Positions 31,442-39,815 of a stretch of DNA of 39,869 nt are shown piece by piece (the first letter of the stretch is position 1; every line of letters starts with the position of its first letter). The stretch is from the IMG/VR virus record IMGVR_UViG_3300030102_006169, positions 1-39,869 of that record; one strand, given 5' to 3'. The DNA is from a virus. Under the pieces are notes generated by a model. The model saw nothing but the letters and a program-made list of their open reading frames with translations, made no database searches and was not told the DNA's origin. The position numbers and the translations under genes are program-made.

Positions 31442-32287
31442 TTATTTCTCTTGAGATTTTTTTATACCCAATTCTACTAATTCTTTATCAATCCCTAAAT
31501 AATCATAAAGAGGTTGTAATTGTTGTCTATGTTGTGATAGAGGTCGTAAACAATGAGCATCTAAATAAAATCCTTTTTTTAGTTGTTCCACATCATATCT
31601 CCAGTTAGCTCTATCAATACGTCTAACTGCCATTCCATTACTCCAACCTCCAGGACGTTTTAATTTGACTATATTTTTAAGTTTTGGATCCCACCTGTAT
31701 ACTAATACTCTACATAAAGATTCTTCAGAAAATTGACTATAAGGATAATTAATACCTTCTTTATAAATTCCGTTTTCTTTATACACTTTTAAATTGTAAA
31801 AACTTTTAATTAACTCATCTTCTGATAAATTATTAGGATTATTTATTTCTTTCCATATTTTACCTGTTGCTATCATATAACAACCAGGAAATTTATAATA
31901 AGGAAATGTACCCCAATATGGAGTATTTTTATAAGCTTCATACGAAGATAGTACTAGTTTATCGTCATCATAATTGAATAAACTATCAAAATATTCTTTA
32001 TTCAATGGTAACATATCCATATCACCTACCATCCCTTTATCATTTTTATATTTATAATAACTAAAATATCTAGCTACTTTAGCCCAATTACCGGCTGGTA
32101 TTTCCGGTCTCAGATTAAATTTACTCACTTCACCAAACTCTTCCATCCATTTCCACGACTCATAATTTCTGTTAGTTATTAAAGTTAACATAGGTTCATA
32201 CCCCATATTCCTCCATGCGGTAGCAGCAATCGGCCAGAATTGGATATATAAAGGATTATCATCGGTGCTTAAAAATACTCTTTTCAT
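31442..32287 (-). CDS. GT-A-like glycosyltransferase with DxD
   Basis: 281 residues. The start (MKRVFLSTDDNPLYIQFWPI) and the strand GMVGDMDMLPL (D89-M-D91) suit a metal-dependent GT-A enzyme. An aromatic middle follows (YWGTFPYYKFPGCYMIATGK), and then a His/Gln-rich C-terminal motif (DAHCLRPLSQHRQQLQP) that could contact the acceptor. I cannot assign it to a numbered GT family. It has no membrane segment. It is spaced 23 bases from the gene at 32311. Confidence 0.6.
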   Translation of the reverse strand: MKRVFLSTDDNPLYIQFWPIAATAWRNMGYEPMLTLITNRNYESWKWMEEFGEVSKFNLRPEIPAGNWAKVARYFSYYKYKNDKGMVGDMDMLPLNKEYFDSLFNYDDDKLVLSSYEAYKNTPYWGTFPYYKFPGCYMIATGKIWKEINNPNNLSEDELIKSFYNLKVYKENGIYKEGINYPYSQFSEESLCRVLVYRWDPKLKNIVKLKRPGGWSNGMAVRRIDRANWRYDVEQLKKGFYLDAHCLRPLSQHRQQLQPLYDYLGIDKELVELGIKKSQEK

Positions 32288-32310
32288 TATATTTGTTTTT
32301 TTATTTATTG

Positions 32311-33009
32311 TTATTTAGATATATTTCTAATAATATTATCATAAGGGATTAATTTATAGTGTTCTTCATTTCTATTATCATATTCATCATATATTTCCCC
32401 AACAAATCCTCTATCTATTCTTCCAGCAGGAAACTTCTTTATGTTACCACCAAATCTACCCCAATCGTCATGTATCAATGATTTATCTTTTACTAATGGA
32501 TATATAATTTGATCTAAGAAATCTTGATCCACACCTTTACGATCAAATTTAGTCCACTGTTTTATTTTATTTGTTATATTAACTTCTCTTAAAATACCAT
32601 TTCTTGCACCCCACATTCCACCTAATATTGGGACATTATGGTGAGGATGGTCTCGCATTATGTGAAAATCTTTATCTGATTCTAACCATTCATTTATAGC
32701 TTTTATCTCTCTTTCACTAATTCTGCTATCACAATCTCTACTTAATATAACATCAACTTCTGGATCATCTGCCGCCCAAAATCTCCAAAACATCCCATAA
32801 AAAGATTCTTTATTTGAATCTACTAATATCTTTTCTACTAAATCATTGTCTGGTATAGAGTCTATTAGAGACTGATTACTATTTTTATCAATGTAGAATC
32901 GACATATAAAGTCTGGTAGGTATTTTTCTACTATTTCAATATTTCTTAATGCCCCAATCCAATACATTGGATGGTTACCCCATAAACTATATGATACAAT
33001 TTTTTTCAT
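32311..33009 (-). CDS. GT-A-like glycosyltransferase with DxD
   Basis: 232 residues starting MKKIVSYSLWGNHPMYWIGA. The strand VILSRDCDSRISE has D92-C-D94 as the metal/nucleotide site. HIMRDHPHHNVPILGGMWGA and GVDQDFLDQIIYPLVKD match the later regions of this glycosyltransferase type, which I associate with capsule and O-antigen loci. It is short but intact. It lies in the middle of the glycosyltransferase run with 4-23 base spacing. Donor and linkage are unknown. Confidence 0.65.
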   Translation of the reverse strand: MKKIVSYSLWGNHPMYWIGALRNIEIVEKYLPDFICRFYIDKNSNQSLIDSIPDNDLVEKILVDSNKESFYGMFWRFWAADDPEVDVILSRDCDSRISEREIKAINEWLESDKDFHIMRDHPHHNVPILGGMWGARNGILREVNITNKIKQWTKFDRKGVDQDFLDQIIYPLVKDKSLIHDDWGRFGGNIKKFPAGRIDRGFVGEIYDEYDNRNEEHYKLIPYDNIIRNISK

Positions 33010-33013
33010 TTTT

Positions 33014-33793
33014 TTATTTATAACTAGATGTATTATAATAATAAAGAGGGTAGGATATAAGTAAACCTTTATTATATTTATGTACCATTCTCATAAAAAA
33101 CTCATAGTCTTGACCTCTTCCTATTGGGTTGTTTATACTAAATAAAAAATCTCTACTATTCCATTTTATTTCATCCATAACATCTCTTTTTATAGCGCAA
33201 GCTCCCATCGCCATTGAATGGTTAAAGACGGCAAATGAATAACCAATCTGTTTTTGAATTTGTGATCCTGTTTTTATTTTACCATCGGGAAAATATTTCT
33301 TATATATTTGATCGGTAGTGTAAATATTAATATCATCTAAATTAAATGTATGATGTAAGTTTTTAAGTTTATGTGAACTACCCCAAGATTCTTTTTTTGC
33401 GTCCCAATTTTTACCATGTGTTAAATTACCATTACATTTATGGTAAGAATGATGTAAATGTTTTATATCGTAATTTTTAAAAAAATACTTAACTAATTCG
33501 ATTCTATGAAAATGTGGAAAATCATCAGAACCATGATATAAAATTATATCTGAATTTGTTTTATTAGAGTCTATTAAATTTTCTGCAGTTAATTTGTTTT
33601 CTTTATTCCTAATTATTTTAACACTTTCTTTTTTTTCTAAATCATCGAAAAAAATTTTATTTACGTCTTTGTATCCTGAAACACTAATAATAATATTATC
33701 TGCTTTTTCCGTTGATTTTAAATACATATCAACAATTTTATTTAAATAAGTGAAATGTGGTGGATATGTAGGTATATAAACGTCTAATTTCAT
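33014..33793 (-). CDS. GT2-like glycosyltransferase
   Basis: 259 residues. It opens with MKLDVYIPTYPPHFTYLNKI, the GT-A beginning. HGSDDFPHFHRIEL has D90/D91 in the metal site, and the late motif GRGQDYEFFMRMVHKY matches the ED-type catalytic-base region of GT2 enzymes, with Asp-Tyr-Glu. The His-rich stretch IKHLHHSYHKC is notable. It overlaps the gene at 33790 by four bases (ATGA), so it is translationally coupled and co-expressed. Confidence 0.7.
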   Translation of the reverse strand: MKLDVYIPTYPPHFTYLNKIVDMYLKSTEKADNIIISVSGYKDVNKIFFDDLEKKESVKIIRNKENKLTAENLIDSNKTNSDIILYHGSDDFPHFHRIELVKYFFKNYDIKHLHHSYHKCNGNLTHGKNWDAKKESWGSSHKLKNLHHTFNLDDINIYTTDQIYKKYFPDGKIKTGSQIQKQIGYSFAVFNHSMAMGACAIKRDVMDEIKWNSRDFLFSINNPIGRGQDYEFFMRMVHKYNKGLLISYPLYYYNTSSYK

Positions 33794-34449
33794 AAGTTAA
33801 AATTTTGTCTTTTTCTTAAATTATAAAGCTCTCTATCATGTTTTTCATTTTTCATATTAGTTTGATGGATTTCATCTCTATTCCCATGCCCCCAATCAGG
33901 ATGTTCATGTTTAATTATTACATCACTAAAATAAGTTTGTTTTTTCAAAATATTAGCAACGTCCATAAATTCATTATCACACCATACCGAATTATATTTA
34001 GGATAATATATATAATTAAATCTATTGTAATATTTTTTACCTAAAATACAAAGAGTATTTAATTTTTCTTTTTGATAACCATCATTAAACCACAATACCC
34101 CATCAGTATCTGGATAATATTTATTCATTTTGTTTTTAATGATTTTATCATAACCTTTTTCTACCGGTATCATATCGTCTGACGCTAATAATATAATATC
34201 AAAAACTTCACCTTCAATATTAGCATTTATTGCTTCTATTTTACTTTTATTGTCACCCCAAAAAACTTTAACATTTTTATATCCACTTAATACTTCTTTT
34301 ACATGAGTTTGATTCATATCTTTATCATCATTATCGCAACTAACAATAATTTTAGTAGACTTATCTTCTAATAAATCATTATATTTTTTTAAAACTTTTA
34401 AAAATTTATTTGATCTACCTCTTGTTGGAAACTTTATCAGTAATTTCAT
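33790..34449 (-). CDS. GT2-like glycosyltransferase, short
   Basis: 219 residues beginning MKLLIKFPTRGRSNKFLKVL. The acidic site is ILLASDDMIP (D91/D92). The sequence DGVLWFNDGYQKEK and a C-terminal His-rich part (VIIKHEHPDWGHGNRDE) resemble compact phage GT-A enzymes. It overlaps both neighbours by four bases (33790 and 34446), forming a translationally coupled trio. Function beyond sugar transfer cannot be assigned. Confidence 0.65.
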   Translation of the reverse strand: MKLLIKFPTRGRSNKFLKVLKKYNDLLEDKSTKIIVSCDNDDKDMNQTHVKEVLSGYKNVKVFWGDNKSKIEAINANIEGEVFDIILLASDDMIPVEKGYDKIIKNKMNKYYPDTDGVLWFNDGYQKEKLNTLCILGKKYYNRFNYIYYPKYNSVWCDNEFMDVANILKKQTYFSDVIIKHEHPDWGHGNRDEIHQTNMKNEKHDRELYNLRKRQNFNL

Positions 34450-36089
34450 ATCAAACTTTCATATTCTTTTTTTATTTGATTAGTTATATTAGAAGATTTA
34501 TATTTTTCAATATCTGTAGGTATACTATGTAATTTTTTATCTATTATCGTACCTTCTTCGTCAATATTGTATATCCAACCTGATTTACCACATAACCACC
34601 CTTCAATAGTGGTTCTACCCATCAATATACTTGCAGTTTGTTCACATTCTCTAACATATTTTTCCACACCCCATAAAGATTCATGATATTTCACGTGTTT
34701 ATTTTTAATTAAATCTTCTAAATAATCTGACTTATTTTTACCGACTAACCATAATTCTTTTTCATTATCTTCACAATATTTTACTAAATCGTATATTGTA
34801 TTTTTTCTAAGATAATCTATAGAACCTACAAATAAAATTGATGGTTTAGTTTTAATATTATCATAGATTTTAAATCTAGTATCATCTATAGGATTATAAA
34901 TTACCTTTATTTTTTCGTCATCAATACCCCAATCAGTCTTTATAAAATCTTTTATACTTTCTCTTATAGCTATATACTTCCCTACTTTTTCATTTAATAC
35001 CGGTTCTTCTAATTCCGGAATCACTTCTGAATGTATTGTGTTTATGAATGTTAAGTTAGGGTATAACTTTATTAAGTGATTACCAATAGGTTTATGGTTT
35101 ATATGTACAATGTCATATTTTACATCACTTAATTTATATAATTTATTTTTTTCAGATACTGTAGGCCCATTACTCGTTTTTAAAATCCATTTACCATCAC
35201 CTAATTTATATCCTGGCGGTTCTTGTATAGGATAACAATTTACCCCATATTTTTTAATTCTTTGCACCATTTTAGGTCCAATATTAGAAACGATATCTAC
35301 TTCACAATTCTCTTTTACTAACTGTTTGGCTAATTCATATACATATAGTTCTGATCCAGTGTAATCATTAAAAAATAGACAACCTATTAAAACTTTCATT
35401 TTATTATTTTTACTAAATATTTTTTTTACCTTTGCAGGTAAATTATCCTTAAATTTTTCACTAAAAATAATTCTATTTTCTTCCCATTCTTTATTAGTTG
35501 CACCAATAGATAAGTGGGTGACATCTATATCTGATATTACACCTATTTTTACCCCCTTTAAATAATTTCTGAAACAAAAATCTATTTCATAAAAATGAAA
35601 TCCTTTAACATTTTCATCAAACTCACATTTTATTTTTTCTTTATTTACACTAAAAAATAAACCATCAACAATTATTACATTATCAATATAACCATTATTT
35701 TTATTTGAATACTTAGAAAGCCATTTTTTTCCTTCATGTTGGTGGTAAACTTGACCGTACATATGGTTAGAGTTTTCCCACCATTTTCCAGAAACAGGCA
35801 TTTCTCTACTACCAGCAATACCTATAATACCATATTCTGTATTTTTTTCATATAACTTTAATAGTTTTTTACCCCAATTCTTAGTTTCAAAAATAATATC
35901 ATCATGACAAAAAACCACAATATTATTTGTAGTTTCTTTAAGTGCTTTATTATATATTTCAGTTAAAGAGTATTTACCATTATTAATATATTGAATTACT
36001 TCTATTCCTTTATGTATTCCAGAAGTTTTTGTTATATGTTCTATGTGACTATCTTTATTCTCTTTAGTTGAGTAAATTACGCTAATCAT
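34446..36089 (-). CDS. Bifunctional GT-A plus GT-B glycosyltransferase fusion
   Basis: 547 residues with two catalytic-type domains. Residues 1 to about 225 form a GT-A domain: MISVIYSTKENKDSHIEHIT, the acidic site FCHDDIIF (D63/D64), then GFHFYEIDFCFRNYLKG. Residues 231-547 begin with their own Met and Rossmann start (MKVLIGCLFFNDYTGSELYV) and carry GT-B features (VHINHKPIGNHLIKLYPN, SILFVGSIDYLRKNT, MGRTTIEGWLCGKSGWIYN). This looks like a fusion of two neighbouring enzymes that could add two successive sugars. Its start overlaps the stop of a 51-residue gene by 8 bases. Confidence 0.75.
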   Translation of the reverse strand: MISVIYSTKENKDSHIEHITKTSGIHKGIEVIQYINNGKYSLTEIYNKALKETTNNIVVFCHDDIIFETKNWGKKLLKLYEKNTEYGIIGIAGSREMPVSGKWWENSNHMYGQVYHQHEGKKWLSKYSNKNNGYIDNVIIVDGLFFSVNKEKIKCEFDENVKGFHFYEIDFCFRNYLKGVKIGVISDIDVTHLSIGATNKEWEENRIIFSEKFKDNLPAKVKKIFSKNNKMKVLIGCLFFNDYTGSELYVYELAKQLVKENCEVDIVSNIGPKMVQRIKKYGVNCYPIQEPPGYKLGDGKWILKTSNGPTVSEKNKLYKLSDVKYDIVHINHKPIGNHLIKLYPNLTFINTIHSEVIPELEEPVLNEKVGKYIAIRESIKDFIKTDWGIDDEKIKVIYNPIDDTRFKIYDNIKTKPSILFVGSIDYLRKNTIYDLVKYCEDNEKELWLVGKNKSDYLEDLIKNKHVKYHESLWGVEKYVRECEQTASILMGRTTIEGWLCGKSGWIYNIDEEGTIIDKKLHSIPTDIEKYKSSNITNQIKKEYESLI

Positions 36090-36237
36090 CTTCTATTTTT
36101 TTTAGTTCTTCTTCTAATTTTAGTAATTTTTTTTCGTAATCTTTAGACATCATATGTCCATTACGATCACCCATAATAATTTCTAACTTAACTCTCCTTA
36201 TCTCTCTTAATAAATCAGATTTATTTTTTTTATTCAT
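36082..36237 (-). CDS. Small charged helical protein, 51 aa
   Basis: ATG at 36237, TAG at 36082, read on the minus strand. The product is Lys/Glu-rich and helical (SDLLREIRRVKLEIIMG, YEKKLLKLEEELKKIEDD), probably a short coiled coil. It fills an otherwise empty 150-base gap between dUTPase and the fusion glycosyltransferase and overlaps the latter by 8 bases, consistent with coupled translation. It has an A/T-rich leader without Shine-Dalgarno, as do its neighbours. No function is assigned. Confidence 0.55.
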   Translation of the reverse strand: MNKKNKSDLLREIRRVKLEIIMGDRNGHMMSKDYEKKLLKLEEELKKIEDD

Positions 36238-36242
36238 TTATT

Positions 36243-36914
36243 TTATTTTTTGCCGGTAGAACCAAATCCATCACCTCCCCTTTTGGTTTCACTCAAATTA
36301 TTACTATTAACTAAATCTGAAATGTTTTGTCCAATTACGTTCATAATAACTCCCTGAGCAATTCTATCGCCATCATTAACAGTATATTTTTCATTACTTA
36401 AATTAACTAATATCACACCAACATCACCTCTATATCCTTCATCTACTGTACCAGGCGTATTTAATACTGTAATACCATGTTTAAGTGCCATTCCACTTCT
36501 AGGTCTGATTTGTAATTCAGTATTAGGTGATAACTCAAAACTTAAACCGGTACTAATTAATTTTCTTTCTAAAGGTTTTAAAATGACAGGATCTTTCAAA
36601 GACGCTCTTATATCAAAACCGCTATCACCTACATGTGCATAAATAGGATCAGCATTATTACTTCTATTATTAAATTTAGTAACATTTTTAATTACACCAA
36701 AGGATGATGGATTTGTTACATTAAATGTTCCACCATTTAAATTTTTATAATGATCTACTACTTGATTAAGTTCATTTAAATCATTTTGAATTTCATCTGT
36801 AGATCTTTCAATACCACTATAATCATTTACAACACTACTTATATTTTCTAAAATCTGAGTTAGTTCCTCAATACTTTTATCTTCTAAATCCTCATTCAAT
36901 ATGTCTTCACTCAT
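36243..36914 (-). CDS. dut: dUTPase with N-terminal extension
   Basis: It hydrolyses dUTP to dUMP and pyrophosphate, limiting uracil in DNA and feeding dTMP synthesis. All five motifs are present: GDSGFDIRA (residues 96-104), PRSGMA (138-143), NTPGTVDEGYRGD (152-164), DGDRIAQGVI (181-190) and RGGDGFGSTG (212-221). The core (about 75-223) is normal trimer-type size. An extra 70 or so acidic helical residues precede it (EELTQILENISSVVNDYS, DEIQNDLNELNQVVDHY), probably coiled coil. It overlaps the HD-like gene by 8 bases. Confidence 0.93.
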   Translation of the reverse strand: MSEDILNEDLEDKSIEELTQILENISSVVNDYSGIERSTDEIQNDLNELNQVVDHYKNLNGGTFNVTNPSSFGVIKNVTKFNNRSNNADPIYAHVGDSGFDIRASLKDPVILKPLERKLISTGLSFELSPNTELQIRPRSGMALKHGITVLNTPGTVDEGYRGDVGVILVNLSNEKYTVNDGDRIAQGVIMNVIGQNISDLVNSNNLSETKRGGDGFGSTGKK

Positions 36915-37488
36915 TATTGTTATTTTTTTCTTCTATTATTGCCAATTCATTAGCTTGTTTTAAAATAGTAGATAGTGTACTACCATACCACTTAGATTGT
37001 TTGTCATCTTCAGGTTTATCATAATTTACTATTGCCTGATATTCTTCTTCACTTAACTTAATACCATATTTCATAGCATAATAAACTGATCTTTCACCTA
37101 TTTTCATCGAAATTAATTCTTCGTTGAATTCGTACATTTTTCCTTGATTATTCCTATGCCACTCTGATTCACACCATTTATAAAGAAATGTTTTACCTAT
37201 TTGGTGTAGAAAACATACTTTTACTATGGATTGTGCGTCCACAGATATACTATCAGGTAATAGTTTATTGATACCTATTGCATATTTAGTAGTTTTAAGT
37301 ACATGATCAATTAAACCGCCAGGAAATGCATTATGTAAAGATGTCATAGTTGATGCGGGTGCCGTTAATAAATCTTCACCCAAATAATCTAATAACTCTT
37401 TATTTAAGATTCCATACAATTCATTTTTTTCTAAAAATGTTTGTTTGTTTTTTAATATTTTATCTTTTAATTCTATTGTTTTTGACAT
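36907..37488 (-). CDS. HD-superfamily-like protein with HQ in place of HD
   Basis: 193 residues. SLHNAFPGGLIDHVLKTTKY (H52, H62) and CFLHQIGKT (H95-Q96) follow the YhaM/HD-phosphohydrolase pattern H...GGL-x-H...LHDIGK. The metal-binding Asp of the HD doublet is Gln here. The C-terminal helix SEEEYQAIVNYD is typical of the fold, which often ends in a later Asp. The change should weaken or abolish metal catalysis, so it may be an inactive homologue or use other ligands. It overlaps dut, which suggests a link to nucleotide metabolism. Confidence 0.6.
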   Translation of the reverse strand: MSKTIELKDKILKNKQTFLEKNELYGILNKELLDYLGEDLLTAPASTMTSLHNAFPGGLIDHVLKTTKYAIGINKLLPDSISVDAQSIVKVCFLHQIGKTFLYKWCESEWHRNNQGKMYEFNEELISMKIGERSVYYAMKYGIKLSEEEYQAIVNYDKPEDDKQSKWYGSTLSTILKQANELAIIEEKNNNNE

Positions 37489-37517
37489 AATTTTAATTTT
37501 TATTAAAAATAATGAAT

Positions 37518-38777
37518 TTATTTTACAACGTCAAATTCTTTTAATTCTTTTTTACCAACCAAAGATTTATATAGTAAAGCTCTTTTTTCACAAACAGATT
37601 TCATATCATATTTACCGTTTACTGTATTATAAAGATTATCCCCCAACTTTTTAATTTCGTTAGGATTCTCAATAAGATATTTTATATGTTTAAACCAAAA
37701 TTTATGATTTTTATTTTCAGGTATTAAAATACCGTTACAATCATTAGTGTTAAAATTACCTCCTTTTTCATAAGCATTATTTATATCTATTTGATATGGT
37801 CCGAAATCCTGACCAATTAATGCTTTTCGATGAAATCCTGCTTCAATTACTTTTAATTGAGACTTTACTCTATTAAATTCACTCTCTTTTAATGGTGCTA
37901 AAGACACATCAAATAAATTGTAGTTGGATGCATATGTTGTTATAGGTTTAGTCCATATTCTTCTATAAGGTTCATTACTAACATTTTCATACTCACCCTT
38001 CTCAAACTTTAATAAAAAGTCTTTATATTCAGGACTAATAATTTTGTAATTATCAGTAAATATTTTTTCATATTTATACCATACACTTTCTTTTGGTTTA
38101 ATAGGTCTTTGTTTTTGTTTTCCTGTTTGTTTATCTATTACAGTCATAGTACCTCTTAAATCATATCCACATAATACAAATTGGACTTTATCTATTAATC
38201 CTGCAGATTTTATATTACTTACTACACCATTTAAAATCTCTAAATCTTTTAAGTGTGAAGATCCACCTAACCAACCAATTCTAACTCTATCACTTTTTTC
38301 GCTATTACTTTGGTATTGTTTTTCATTAGGGTTAATTGCATTAGGTAAAACAAATACATTTTCATTAAATTTACTTATTTCTTTTGCAAATATAGGTGTG
38401 GTAGTAGTTATATTTCTAGAAACTTTTAAATTATCAGCAATTTTTTTATTTAAGTTTTGTTGTTTTATAATCGCCCATGCGGGGTGATCGGGACCTGGTG
38501 ACCAATGATCATCAATATCCATAATAGTTGTAATCCCTAATTCGTCACATCTTTTTAAAACTGATTCTATTTCTTCATACGAACCTAAAGTTCTATGATA
38601 GTGAATTAAATCGTATTGTTTTAAAAATTCATCATTTTTTAAATCTGGTGTATAATCTATATCGACATAAAAATCGTTAGGATAATATTCTTGTAATTTT
38701 ATGTGTGGAATTGTAGAACGATAATAAGATACACCTGTTCTATCACTGGGTACTACTAATACTTTAATTTTTGACAT
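37518..38777 (-). CDS. GT-B glycosyltransferase (group 1-like)
   Basis: 419 residues. The N-domain starts KVLVVPSDRTGVSYYRSTIP with LIHYHRTLGSYEEIESVLKR and TTIMDIDDHWSPGPDHPAWA. The C-domain begins RVRIGWLGGSSHLKDLEIL and includes SLAPLKESEFNRVKSQLKVI and EAGFHRKALIGQD, matching the E-rich nucleotide-sugar site of the group-1 family. It resembles large phage and capsule-locus glycosyltransferases. It is the first gene of the minus-strand block. Its 117-base intergenic region faces a divergent plus-strand gene and holds that gene's host-type promoter. I see only a weak TATATTTT-type box for the minus strand. Confidence 0.75.
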   Translation of the reverse strand: MSKIKVLVVPSDRTGVSYYRSTIPHIKLQEYYPNDFYVDIDYTPDLKNDEFLKQYDLIHYHRTLGSYEEIESVLKRCDELGITTIMDIDDHWSPGPDHPAWAIIKQQNLNKKIADNLKVSRNITTTTPIFAKEISKFNENVFVLPNAINPNEKQYQSNSEKSDRVRIGWLGGSSHLKDLEILNGVVSNIKSAGLIDKVQFVLCGYDLRGTMTVIDKQTGKQKQRPIKPKESVWYKYEKIFTDNYKIISPEYKDFLLKFEKGEYENVSNEPYRRIWTKPITTYASNYNLFDVSLAPLKESEFNRVKSQLKVIEAGFHRKALIGQDFGPYQIDINNAYEKGGNFNTNDCNGILIPENKNHKFWFKHIKYLIENPNEIKKLGDNLYNTVNGKYDMKSVCEKRALLYKSLVGKKELKEFDVVK

Positions 38778-38841
38778 GTTTTTAAATTTTATTAAAATAT
38801 AATCAATAAAACTAATAAACTAAAGTTTTTTTTTAAGAAAT

Positions 38842-38873
38842 TTTGGTAGTTTAAAAAATTTTTTGTACTTTAG
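38842..38873 (+). promoter_or_regulatory. Bacteroidota-type (host sigma) promoter
   Basis: TTTG at 38842-38845 and TACTTTAG at 38866-38873 have a 20-base spacer. The block from TTTGG to CTTTA is nearly identical to the promoter at 39196, including AGTTTAAAAA and TTTTTTGTA. The leader ends AACTATG. It drives a probable early gene. Confidence 0.65.
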
Positions 38874-38894
38874 TATTATAAAAATTAAACAACT

Positions 38895-39179
38895 ATGAAA
38901 TATTTTAATAGACATGAATGTATGAGTAAAGAAACTCTAAGGATGATTGGTGAGGCAACAACAGAACTATTCGGTATAGATGGTGTTAGTCCTTTTGGTG
39001 GTGTAGGTAATATGTTATACGGTTTGTATGACGGTTTTGACTACTCAGATAAAATTCGTTCACACGAAGATATGAATACCATTAAAAGTCAAAAAATGGA
39101 TTTGTATGAAAAGATTTTAAATATCTGTAAGGATGTAGATAGATACCCTAAACACGATTATGACGTAACTGTACATTAA
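38895..39179 (+). CDS. Small probable early protein of unknown function, 94 aa
   Basis: Starts MKYFNRHECMSKETLRMIGE. It contains a Gly-rich middle (FGIDGVSPFGGVGNMLYGLY) and a charged helical end. There is no signal peptide or known motif. It stands behind a strong host-type promoter and diverges from the late glycosyltransferase block, which suggests early expression, perhaps as a host-takeover protein. That role is speculative. Confidence 0.55.
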   Translation: MKYFNRHECMSKETLRMIGEATTELFGIDGVSPFGGVGNMLYGLYDGFDYSDKIRSHEDMNTIKSQKMDLYEKILNICKDVDRYPKHDYDVTVH

Positions 39180-39195
39180 AAAAACTTCTAAAAAG

Positions 39196-39226
39196 TTTGG
39201 CAGTTTAAAAATTTTTTGTATCTTTA
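39196..39226 (+). promoter_or_regulatory. Bacteroidota-type (host sigma) promoter
   Basis: TTTG at 39196-39199 and TATCTTTA at 39219-39226 have a 19-base spacer. It sits 20 bases before the ATG at 39247. It is near-identical over the element to the promoter at 38842, separated only by one short gene. Confidence 0.7.
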
Positions 39227-39246
39227 CAATATCAAATCAAATAACT

Positions 39247-39813
39247 ATGGGAAATTCAGAAATAACAATCAGAGTACAAAACTACAACGGTAATAACGGA
39301 TTTATTAATTCATTACAGAATGGGTTAAAAAAATATGGTAAATTAACCGAAAGACAACTTTTGTCGGCAGGTAAATTTTTTAATAAACTTAATAACTTAA
39401 CTCAAACACAACAACCTAAAGAGGTTAATGTAGATATCAAAATTACTAAATTCATTGCTAAGAGAGTTGCAGAAGATAATGAATTAGAGTTTAGACCTTT
39501 TTTAATGACTATTAGTAAGGTTTTGAAAGAGACTGAAAAAGCGTATCAAGTAGTTGGTAAACTAACTGTCTCAGATGTTTCATCTTGTAGAGTATGTGGT
39601 AGAGATTTAACGGATTGGAGATCACAGGCGACTGGTGTAGGACCAGTTTGTTCTAAAACATTAGGTATACCATATGTAAAGAATGAATTAGATGTTGCAG
39701 TTTATAAGAAACTACTTAAAATGAAAATTGATAAAATTGGAGATTTAACTTTTTGGTTGGCAAAATCACAAATTGTCGAAGGAAAAGAAGATTTAGAAAA
39801 TAGTTTAAAATAA
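39247..39813 (+). CDS. Early protein with DUF6011-like Cys motif
   Basis: 188 residues. The centre (residues about 112-138) reads SCRVCGRDLTDWRSQATG followed by VGPVCSK: a CxxCGRxLTD...GxGPxC pattern like DUF6011, which I take to be a zinc-binding knuckle of unknown role. The N-terminus (ITIRVQNYNGNNGFINSLQN) and a Lys/Leu-rich end frame it. It has its own host-type promoter and a terminator just after the stop, so it forms a single-gene unit. Early expression is inferred. Confidence 0.6.
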   Translation: MGNSEITIRVQNYNGNNGFINSLQNGLKKYGKLTERQLLSAGKFFNKLNNLTQTQQPKEVNVDIKITKFIAKRVAEDNELEFRPFLMTISKVLKETEKAYQVVGKLTVSDVSSCRVCGRDLTDWRSQATGVGPVCSKTLGIPYVKNELDVAVYKKLLKMKIDKIGDLTFWLAKSQIVEGKEDLENSLK

Positions 39814-39815
39814 AA

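Noticed and set aside
38778-38841. Minus-strand promoter for the glycosyltransferase at 38777
   Set aside because: Only a weak TATATTTT-like box without a clear TTTG at proper spacing; not enough to call.
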